Positions 25,205 through 34,224 of a stretch of DNA of 64,000 nt are shown here, piece after piece (within the stretch, counting starts at the first letter, position 1; each line of letters opens with the position of its first letter). The translations under genes were made by a program, and so were the position numbers. The notes under the pieces are model-generated. The model searched no databases, was not told where the DNA came from, and was given only the letters and a program-made list of their open reading frames with translations. The DNA is from Ehretia macrophylla (Eukaryota > Streptophyta > Magnoliopsida > Boraginales > Ehretiaceae): NCBI GenBank assembly GCA_037974665.1, contig CM075766.1, forward strand, positions 45,373,569 through 45,437,568. The letters run 5' to 3'.

Positions 25205-25209
25205 GGTAT

Positions 25210-25717
25210 CATTTTTTTTTTTAAGAGCACCAAATTTGAATGATGTAACTCGTTTTCTATTTTTAATGTAATCAATTACTGATAAAAATAATAATTCCAA
25301 TATAATCTCGTAATCAGGGTGTGAAATTCAGCACGACATGAGTGGTTTTACAGAAACTATAGCTAGCTAGAGAAATGAGTTGCATGATAATGAATAATGA
25401 AATCTGTTTGCTATGGTTGGGGTTGGGGTTTGGGGGGAGAGGGGGTACTTTGCCTAGTACCTTCTCCAATATCGAGAAAACACCTAACAAATATGTTGTA
25501 GTTATCGAATGGCCTGCGAAACATTAAGCATAGCATGCTGCTAAAGTTCCGGTGGGCAAACCGTAAAGCAAAGAAATACTAAAACATTGAGTCTATTAAA
25601 GGAGAGCTTAATTTTGAATTTCATGTCGAGTACGAGAGCATTTGGTCCAAGAGTTATGTTTTATATCACGAGTGATAAATAAAAATTAGCCTAATACAAC
25701 ATTATCGATTTTGATTA
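25210..25717. other. Intergenic region with a G-rich tract
   Basis: No gene. Contains the four-run G-tract annotated at 25419-25445; the rest is AT-rich. Confidence 0.5.
25419..25445 (+). other. Potential G-quadruplex motif
   Basis: Four G-runs (4, 4, 6 and 5 Gs) separated by loops of 2, 3 and 3 bases (TT, TTT, AGA), in an otherwise AT-rich spacer. This satisfies the standard quadruplex pattern with short loops. Whether it folds is inference. Confidence 0.7.
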
Positions 25718-26201
25718 GGAGAATTATGCCAATAGTCCCCATTATTTTGCTTATTTTTTCAAACTAGTGCCAAATGTTTCAAACAATTAAAATCAATTCA
25801 TACTATTTCCAACAAGTGGGCAATTTATTCCCAAAATTAAATTTTTGATTAAATTTACACATGGGTAAAAAGGATAAATTATTATTTAAAAAAAAAAATC
25901 AATTTAGTTCGTCAAATTTCTCTTTTTTATATTTCTTCTTCCCCATCCCTCTCACACATACAATCACAACTACATTGACCCACATAGGGATAGTGTTAGA
26001 GGGTAAATTTGTAATTTAATTTATTTTTGTAGGGGTAGTTTAGTTATTTTATGTGTTTTTTGTAAAATATTTAACAGTAGGGACTAAATTTATCACTTTT
26101 TAAAAATATTATGGATTAATTTATAACTTTTAAAATATTATGAACTAATTTGAAAAAAAAAAAAGAAGAAGAAACAATGAGATGTATTACTATAATTTAC
26201 C
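25718..26201. mobile_element. MULE/foldback-like element, diverged
   Basis: The left end GGAGAATTATGCCAATAGTC pairs with the inverted right end (…TATAATTTACC), and similarity continues about 115 bp inward at roughly 60-65%. Flanks GATTTTGATTA (25707-25717) and TATTTTGATCA (26202-26212) match at 9 of 11 bases, an aged target duplication. The arms consist of degenerate units of about 30 bp (for example AATTTAGTCCCTACTGTT and AATTAATCCATAATATTT). It has no coding capacity and is older than the other elements. Confidence 0.65.
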
Positions 26202-27747
26202 TATTTTGATCATTATATGTATGTTTGTCATGTTCATATTTGAGAGGAGAATGTGAAAAGAGTCATAAGAAAATCTGACATAAGAATTTAAATTTGATTT
26301 CGTCTTACTAGTACATCATACTTCAATAAGGAAGGTTTCATATAGTGGTAGGTGGTCTTCTTTCAAATGCCTTAGATCTTTTTCAAATTCATATCTTTCT
26401 AGTTTTTAATTTATTTGAAAATTGTATTTGATATATCTAGATTACTAGGATATTGGTACTCCCATTATACATAAAACCTACTTATGATTATATTCGTTAC
26501 AATTTAAAAATGATCTTAAATGACAATATTCTTTGAATGCTATCCAAATATAGTCTCATAAATAAAACATTAATAACCATACTAACATTTGGCAATCAAG
26601 TTGGGAATAATCAACATATGATATATGGAGATAAATACATGTTTCCATAACTTTACTCTCTTAATTTAAGAGCTCAACATGCAATTATATATATAGAAAT
26701 TCTAGATGCCAACCAAATATTCATTTAGAAGGTGATAAATAAATGTTAAAGATAAAGTGATATCTAGCAATATTCTTATAAATATGCACTAACATGGCAT
26801 ACACATATCAAACTGTTGAATCAAAATTATGCAATCTTTATTTTATAATTACTAGATTAAGTGCAATTTTATGAAAATCCCTACAATTTGCTCAAATTTG
26901 GTCTTTTACTCATAGGTACTTACCGAATATATTCCCATACATGAAAAAATAATACTTTCAAAATGTAACAAAGTCATAGCACCTTTAAGGATTTATTAGC
27001 ATTGGAGTGCACTTCTATTAAAATCCCTAGATTTTGTTCAAAATTGATTGTTTATCCTTAGATATTTTCATTGATATATATTCAGATATTCGAAGAATTG
27101 ATACTTTTGAAATGCGACATAATCATAATACCTTTATGGATTTATTAGCATTCGGAAACGTATTGTAAATGACAAATTTTTGTCCATGCTTTGCTCGTAA
27201 GTAGATGGTAGCGCAACAAATTTGAATCTACTACAATAATGATTACTTAAAGCTTAAACTAACATGAGGTAATAATTATAGGAATAACTAGGAGTAGAAA
27301 GTACAATTCAAAAACGATGAAAGACAAAGATACATTCCACGTTATATTTATGAGTGTGTGTTTATCTTGTGCTATTCTCACTAACTAACATAAGATACAT
27401 CAACTAGAATGCGGTTTTTCGTTTGCCTCTAATAAAAGTAATACTTTTTATTGTAGTAATAATAACTTAGATATCTCATTTAAAAAATAAGGTAATTATT
27501 TGAAAAAAATTTAACTTTTCCATTTTGGTAATTGAAAAATATATAGGGATGTATAGTGATGTATCATCCATACACTTGGAATAGAACAAACAAGTTCACC
27601 AAATGCATAAGTAAATACAAACTCTTTTTCTAAGATTCTCCTTTCTTTTGTTCTCTCCCTCTCAACTTTTTCTACGACTAGCTTCTTTTCATTCAGTGCT
27701 AGATAAGAAGAATTGGGGACCCATTATCGTTGTGTCAAAAACATAAG
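26202..27747. other. AT-rich intergenic region
   Basis: No gene recognised. Two related segments near 26870-26990 and 27010-27150 share phrases such as AAATCCCTA..TTTGCTCAAA and CACCTTTAAGGATTTATTAGC, so an old duplication of about 130 bp is likely. Confidence 0.5.
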
Positions 27748-28912
27748 GGGTAAAAATCATTTTGGTCTCTGAAATTTGGTATAAAGCCCAAACTAGTCTC
27801 TGAGATTTACAAAAAGACTAAATAGGTCCCTCCCATTATCTATGATAAGTCAAAGATTTGACTAAATGAAAAGACTTAAATGCCCTTGCTTTAGTGGTTG
27901 GAGATTTGGAGGGAATGAAAAAAAAAGATTGGGACTATGCAACAAGTACAACTATTTAAGTACTCAAGCCATTTTTTCTCGTCATTTGAAAACAAAAAAT
28001 AAAAAATAATAGTAGATGAAAAAAATTCAAATATTAAATGTGAAAAAATAATTCATATGTAACGAATTCCTCGTCTATTATTATTTTTTCTTTTTTGTTT
28101 TCAAATGACGAGGAATTCGTTACATGTGAATTATAGTGAATTTATCACAAGGTTATATATTTTATTGTCTAATATTGCACCTCAATACATTTTTCAAGTT
28201 AGTTAAAAGTCAGACAACATTTATAATTGGAGGACATATATCTAAAATTTAAGACTTTAAAAGCCACAATTAATGGCTACTCGATACTAAATTCAACTTT
28301 TGGGGACAAGGTAGTGGTTATAGATATACTCGATTTTCTCTTTAATTTATATTTAATTTTACACTATTATAAATATTAAAAATTACAGACTATTCAGTCA
28401 TAATATTTCTATAATCTGAAAATGATGAAGGAGATTACATAATTGATCAAATACATCAAATATCAGTAATTCCATAAACTCACTCGAGATTAAAGGAAAA
28501 ACAAACTAAACACAACCCAATTAACATTACAAAAGAAAGAAAAAAAAAAGGTGTATTCTAAAAATATTAAGAGCCAAACTCTTCTAAGTAGCAAGAATTT
28601 TGTTGTTGTCGTTGTTCTTTTTCTTTTTTTTTTTTGGGTGAGAAAGAGCATGAATTGAAAGTGAGAAAAGAAAAAAATTGACTTGAGTGGTTAAATAGTT
28701 GTGCTTGCTGCATAGTCCCAATCTTTTTTTTTTTTTTTCCTTCCCTCCAAATCTCCAACCACTAAAACAAGGGCATTTAAATATTTTCATTTGGTCAAAT
28801 CTTTGACTATTAAGTCATAGATAATGGGAGAGACCTATTTAATTTTTTTACAAACTTCAAAGATTAATTTGGACTTTATACTAAATCTCAAGGAACAAAA
28901 TAGTTTTTGCCC
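27748..28912. mobile_element. Non-autonomous Mutator-like element with ~200-bp inverted repeats
   Basis: A 1165-bp element with a perfect 10-bp duplication, AAAACATAAG, at 27738-27747 and 28913-28922. The terminal inverted repeats run about 200 bp (27748-27950 against 28710-28912) and begin GGGTAAAAATCATTTTGGTC. The outer part is built of units of about 31 bp (AACTAGTCTCTGAGATTT, AATAGGTCCCTCCCATTA). The core has a second, nested palindrome at about 27978-28140, centred on AACGAATTCCTCGTC and its complement. No transposase frame was found. The long terminal repeats and the 10-bp duplication fit a non-autonomous MULE. Confidence 0.85.
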
Positions 28913-29162
28913 AAAACATAAGCAATTAGTAGCAACAGTTCTTTTGCATGCTTAAAGCAGGTGGAATCACCATATTTTTTTCTCTCTTTTTCTTCATTAA
29001 TAAATTTTTTTTCTTTTTTCTTCTTTTTTTTTTGGTTGGTTCCGTACAGAATCACTACAGTCACCACTGCTAAGTGTGACTACATGCAGTGGCCTAGAGC
29101 AGCCAACAAAACAAAAGAAATCGAAGGGTCATTTTTATTTTATTTTTAATTTGAAATAATTC

Positions 29163-29170
29163 TATAAATT
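29163..29170 (+). promoter_or_regulatory. TATA box of the DUF7086 gene
   Basis: TATAAATT about 96 bases upstream of the ATG at 29259, followed by a CT-rich leader. The upstream MULE-like element ends only about 250 bp before it. Confidence 0.5.
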
Positions 29171-29258
29171 AACCAAATGAAATTACTACGTGCATATTCT
29201 GTTTCTTTTCACTCTAGCCCTAGTCTTTCTCTTTCGCTTTCCCTTTGTTTCATCAGCA

Positions 29259-30074
29259 ATGGAAAACCAAGAAAACATGTCCAATGATCAAGAAATCAAC
29301 AGAAAAAGAAAGAACAATCATGAAAACTTTCAGATCCCAAGAGAGTTCTCTTCAGACCTTGAAGAAGATGACAATGATATGCTCACTCTCTCGCTGTCTT
29401 TTCGTCCTTCTAGACCAAGAAAACTCTCTCCCGCACCGCCACCAACACCACCAACTTTGCCATCACCACCACCGACAGTTTCAACCCCATCATCCAATCC
29501 AACGGTTGTGAACTGTCAAGATGGCAGTCCATCGCGGCTGGCACACCCTCGACGTAAGCCTTCCCAAGCACCCCGTGAAAAGAAAAGTGAAACCATCCCA
29601 GCGCCGTACCCATGGGCCACAACCCAACGTGCAACACTCCACAGCATGACCTATCTCTTATCAAACCAAATCTTTACCATCACTGGTGAAGTTCAATGCA
29701 AGCGATGCGAGAAGCAGTACGAGATGGAGTATGATCTGAGAGAGAAGTTTGTTGAAGTTGGAACCTTCATTGCTGAGAACAAAAGCGCCATGCATGATCG
29801 TGCACCAGGGGTGTGGATGAACCCTGTTCCATCCACATGCAAGTTTTGCGGCAGAGACAACAGCGTGAAGCCTATCATCGCAGAGAAGAAGAAATCCATC
29901 AATTGGCTGTTCTTGCTTTTGGGTCGGATGCTAGGCTATTGTACTCTTGAACAGCTCAAGTATTTCTGCAAGCACACCAAGAATCATCGCACTGGTGCTA
30001 AGGATCGTGTTCTTTATCTTACGTATCTTGCTTTGTGCAAACAGCTTGATCCAAGTGGTCCTTTTGATCGTTAA
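29259..30074 (+). CDS. DUF7086-domain protein, single exon
   Basis: A 271-aa plant-specific protein of unknown function. The ATG at 29259 (MENQENMSNDQE) is the first ATG of the frame. The frame is open for 23 codons before it, and those would look like a signal peptide, but they begin at GTG and are CT-rich leader. In order: a basic N-terminus, an LTLSL string at about residues 42-46 that fits the EAR repressor pattern, a Pro-rich linker, then the conserved domain from PAPYPWAT at about 115. The domain has two CxxC pairs (C147/C150 in QCKRCEKQY, C194/C197 in TCKFCGRDN) that could bind zinc. It closes with INWLFLLLGRMLGYCTLEQL and a basic end, KHTKNHRTGAKDRVLYLTYL. Family assignment is strong; nuclear or repressor roles are inference. 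Confidence 0.88.
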   Translation: MENQENMSNDQEINRKRKNNHENFQIPREFSSDLEEDDNDMLTLSLSFRPSRPRKLSPAPPPTPPTLPSPPPTVSTPSSNPTVVNCQDGSPSRLAHPRRKPSQAPREKKSETIPAPYPWATTQRATLHSMTYLLSNQIFTITGEVQCKRCEKQYEMEYDLREKFVEVGTFIAENKSAMHDRAPGVWMNPVPSTCKFCGRDNSVKPIIAEKKKSINWLFLLLGRMLGYCTLEQLKYFCKHTKNHRTGAKDRVLYLTYLALCKQLDPSGPFDR

Positions 30075-32551
30075 CAATTCAGATCATGACCAATTCTCAT
30101 TTTATGTGTTGTGCGACCAGAATTGCATCTTCTGTAATTCGTGAAGTTCTACAAATGCAATTTTAGTCTCGGTTATGTAGACTGCAAATATTGTTACGGG
30201 TTAAGTATGCTCGAGAGTTAAGTAGAATAGTCGAATAGCGTCTGTTATAATAAAAGTTTAAGTTCGAACAATGGAGGCCGTAATAGAAAAAAAGAATTAT
30301 GTTTAGGTATTCCAGTAATCGCGATAGGTTTCATGTGATGTGAGATACTTGTATGCATTTCAGTAGAAGTGTTTGTGTTTGTTGAATAATCTTGGATTGT
30401 TGTGATTTTGTTTTTCTTCCTTACTTGTTTTCTCAGTGCAGGCATTTTGTGATACATTATTGCTTTTATGAGTCGTATTTAATATGGGGCAAACATAAAA
30501 TTTGATTATACTAATTAAATTCATCTTTCGATTTAGTCAATTCAACTATATTTGTGCATTTAATTTTAGTGAGACTAATTAATCAGTAACTAATAGATCG
30601 TTATCTGATTATATTATCTGATTATTTTATGTTTCATCCGAACACTTGTGTATGTTACCTTTGGTTTTCCTCTATATGAATTTCCTTTCCGTCATGGTCA
30701 ATATACAAAATTATCCCATCAAACAAATTTATCGATGTGGGTGGTTTCAAGTTTTGGCACTAAACGAGCATCTCAGTTATAAATTTTCTTCTTAATAGAA
30801 ATTAAATAAATGATGCTATCGATGCATGCCTTTCCGCAAGTGAATTCCTCATTCTAACACGACAGTCGTCGCATCTGGGGGCCCTAGCAATGTTTCGGTG
30901 TGTCGGTCAATTTGCTGCTTGCCAAATACACAGTCTGAGCAGAATTTCACTATCTGAACAAACAATGATTGGATAAGTTCTAAAAGTTAATTTAGTGATG
31001 AAATATTTTAGATATGATACGATTTTTTTTTTTTATTTTGAGTTTAAAACATATATATTTTTTTTTCTCATGTCAATTTTAATTAATTTTTTATTTAATT
31101 AATCTCAACTATATTTCATTTAATCCGGAATCTTGGTGTACATAAAAAAAAAAAAGTTTGTTTCATTGTCATGGAAAATCACAATGATTCGACGCAAAAC
31201 TCTGTGTTGCTACTTTGGCCTGGTTATCTTGTTGCCTTGGAAGAGTCGCCCACTTTCCAAAACATCACTTTTTATGAAAGTATAAGGGTAAAAAAGAAAG
31301 AAAAAGGTTATGATCGTCACGGTAAGATTTGATGTTTCCCCAAAATTCATAATAATGCGTAATTTGCAAATTAATGTGATAATTAAACGAGTCACCTAAA
31401 TAACTAATTATATATTAACCAACTTCATAATCCATACCTATTACTTTAATATGTGGTCCTTCGATTTGTTATATACTTAGAAAGCAAATAAATTGTTGCT
31501 ACACTATAATTATGTTGATAAGATTAACTTTGGTTTTATGAAGTTACAAGTTCAAGATATACGACAAGAGTTTATCGAGAATTGCAATCTCCTTGTAATT
31601 TCCATCAACATTTTTTCAAATTTGTCTAATCATTATGTTATTTCTGAATCCTGAATTTTAGTTTGATGCCGAACTATCTATATTTTGACCAAATTGTGTC
31701 ATTACTTGCAAGGTTTGTCTTGGATTTACTTTATTCTCTTATTAACTTGATGCTCTTAGCATTTTTTTTTTCAGACTTTATTTTACATATCCTTTCTTTA
31801 TTTATTGCCTATAAAATAAACAAAAGAACAAAATTCTCATATTTTTGTTTGAAAGATTGTAAACGATCATTGCAATCCGTATTTCCTTCAATTACTCTAT
31901 AGTTGACTTTCATTTGATGCTGTTTAAATCTCAAGTACTAACTTTTAGTTCATTACTTTCTATCATAATTTTCATCGTTATTGTGCAACAAGTACTCCAC
32001 ATTATATTGTATCATAATCGTGAACAATTTTCATGGCATTTCATTTTCCCCCCTTAACTTTTAGATATCTTTGTGAGCATGACATTTAGGATTAATTCTT
32101 CATTATACACATGTTAATTTGCTTGGTTTTTCAAAAACTATTTCATTTATGATAGGCATTTGATAACAACACAAATACACTTAGCTCTCCCTCTCTCTCC
32201 CTAAATCCTTGTCACCCAATATTGTTTCCAAATTAAGTCACTCGATATTGGGTATTAATTGACCAAAAAAAAGAAAGATATTGGACATCATGCTTACTAC
32301 TTGTATGTTCTCTCCTTTTTTTTTTTTTTTTTTTCCTTTTCTTTCTTTTGATAAACCAAAATGATAGCTAAAAAAAAGGACATGGTAAGTGAATAAAGGA
32401 GTTATTACTCTACTCAAATGCAAGTATATGCACGTGTGATGCCAAAGAGTTTGTAATAGCTAGGAGAAATGGAAAAAAATTTAATACATTATGAATTTAA
32501 AAGGGAGAGAGCATGCAATAAGAGAGAAATGTGATAATCATATAAAGAAAA
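30075..32551. other. AT-rich intergenic region
   Basis: 3' flank of the DUF7086 gene, then AT-rich spacer with many poly-T tracts. No gene or clear transposon was recognised. Confidence 0.5.
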
Positions 32552-33037
32552 GGGAAAATCTCACATTTAGTTCTTATTATTTACAAAAAACTTTAGTTTA
32601 GTCCATATTATTTAAAATGTCTCAATTTAATCCCTATTATTTATCTAAAAGTTTCAATTTCGTATCTATTATTTAAAATTTCTCAATTTTGTCCTTATTA
32701 TTTTCCAAATTTTTTAATTTCGTCCCTATTGTTTTAAAAAAGTTTCAAATTCGTCCCTATTGTTCCTAATTTTTTTTTTAATTTAGTCCTTAAATAATAA
32801 GAATAAATTTGAAACTTTAAGAAAATAATAGAGACGAAATTGAAACTTTTTAAAAATAATAGGGACGAAATTGAAACTTTTTAAAAAATAATATGGACTA
32901 AATTGAGACATTTTAAATTATAAAGACAAAATTGAAACTTTTGATAAAATAATATGGACTAAATTGAGTTATTTTAAACAATAAAGACTAAATTGAGACA
33001 TTTTGTAAACAATATAAACTAAATGTGGAATTTTCCC
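32552..33037. mobile_element. Foldback/MULE-like non-autonomous element, copy 2
   Basis: A 486-bp sibling of 6371-6855. It starts GGGAAAATCTCACATTTAG, ends AATGTGGAATTTTCCC, and is flanked by the perfect 9-bp duplication TAAAGAAAA (32543-32551, 33038-33046). Both arms are made of the same units of about 31 bp (TTTCGTCCCTATTGTTTT and so on). It has no coding capacity and lies about 1.2 kb upstream of the PI4K start codon. Confidence 0.85.
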
Positions 33038-33091
33038 TAAAGAAAAAATAAAGAATTGTACCCAATGTGGTAGAAGTTTATGTTGTGCAAG

Positions 33092-33288
33092 ATAATGAAG
33101 AGGTAAAGACTAATTATAAAAATTGCCAAAATTGATTTCAAATAAAAAAACCAAACCTTTTTCTCTTTATGGTCTATTGACCTTCTCCCTATAATGAAGA
33201 GGTAAAGACTATTTATAAAAATTGCCAAAATTGCTTTCAAATAAAAAACCAATATCTTTTCTCTTTATGGTCTATTGACCTTCTCCCT
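33092..33288. repeat. Tandem duplication, two copies of ~99 bp
   Basis: 33092-33190 and 33191-33288 are nearly identical, each running from ATAATGAAGAGGTAAAGACTA to GACCTTCTCCCT. They abut without spacer, between the foldback element and the PI4K promoter. Confidence 0.9.
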
Positions 33289-34224
33289 AACACAATTCTC
33301 AAAAATATTAATGAAGATTAATTATTGTTTAATTTAGCTTTTGGACCCAAAAACTAAAACAAATGAACAAATAAAGTCGTGTGTCTATAATATATAATGT
33401 CATAAGAAAATCTAATAATGACAGAATAATTAAATTTTTTTATTATAACGATGTAAACAGTCCATAATGTTATATAGTGATGGGGATGTTGGGATTCCTC
33501 GAGATTCCTTTTGAGCCTGCAGAAAAGTTTGAGTGGACGAGTTAAAAAAAAGCAACGGTTGAGTTGACATCCAACGAAGCTATTACATATTACAATGAAA
33601 TTGACGGATGATTCACACGCCCAACTAATACGACACCAAACGTTAGAACTTAAGACCAAACAAACTCAATTAAAAAGAAAAAAGAAAAAAAAAAAGAAAG
33701 AAAGGAAAAGATCTGCGAGAGGCGCGAGAATGTGGCCTCATTCCCTTTTCTCAACAACAGCGACGTAACATTAACATCGATCCTCACTTCAATTCCCATC
33801 TCCCAACCCTAAATTCACACACACACACACACAAATTACACTTATATATATATGTATACACAGATCTATCTGCATATATGTTATATATATGCGTATTTAG
33901 AATATTAGATACATGTATGTATTTCATACATATTTGACTCCTTCAAAATCTACATTTGCTCTCTCCGCTCTCTGATCGTGCCGGAATTCAAACACTAGTG
34001 AGCTACACTCTTTAATCATCTCCATTTATTACGTTAATTTATATACATGTGTATATATATGTGTGTGTGTGTTTTTTTATATGTTTTTTTTTTTGTATTT
34101 TAATGTAGATATTATATTTTATTTAAGTGGCTTTTGCGATTTAGAATAGGATTGTGAAATTTAGCTCCATTTTGATTGTTTTTCTTTCCATATAGATTGG
34201 GAGAATTGTTTGTTATTTTTCGCA
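33289..34224. other. PI4K promoter and 5' leader region
   Basis: Contains an (AC)n tract near 33820, TATATATATA-rich sequence near 33845-33890 and a CT-rich leader near 33960. A donor (ACACTA|GTGAGC at 33998) and an acceptor (CATATAG ending 34195) suggest a 198-bp intron in the 5' leader. The transcription start was not fixed. Confidence 0.45.

Larger units (their letters stand above)
15437..25209 (+). mobile_element. Ty3/gypsy LTR retrotransposon, Tat lineage, near-complete
   Basis: A 9.76-kb element (15442-25204) flanked by the 5-bp target duplication GGTAT (15437-15441 and 25205-25209). Both LTRs begin TG and end CA. The coding order is gag, protease, reverse transcriptase, RNase H, a second (archaeal-type) RNase H, integrase. 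The second RNase H and the long antisense coding block before the 3' LTR mark the Tat group (Ogre/Retand/Grande relatives). GC content is clearly higher than the flanks. The LTRs differ by about four or five substitutions and two small indels over about 470 bp. At a commonly used plant rate near 1.3e-8 per site per year this implies an insertion well under one million years old. It looks nearly whole, with only two or three breaks by eye. Confidence 0.96.

Noticed and set aside
29190-29258. Signal-peptide-like extension of the DUF7086 protein
   Set aside because: It begins with GTG, is CT-rich leader sequence, and the first ATG is at 29259, so a secreted form is unlikely.
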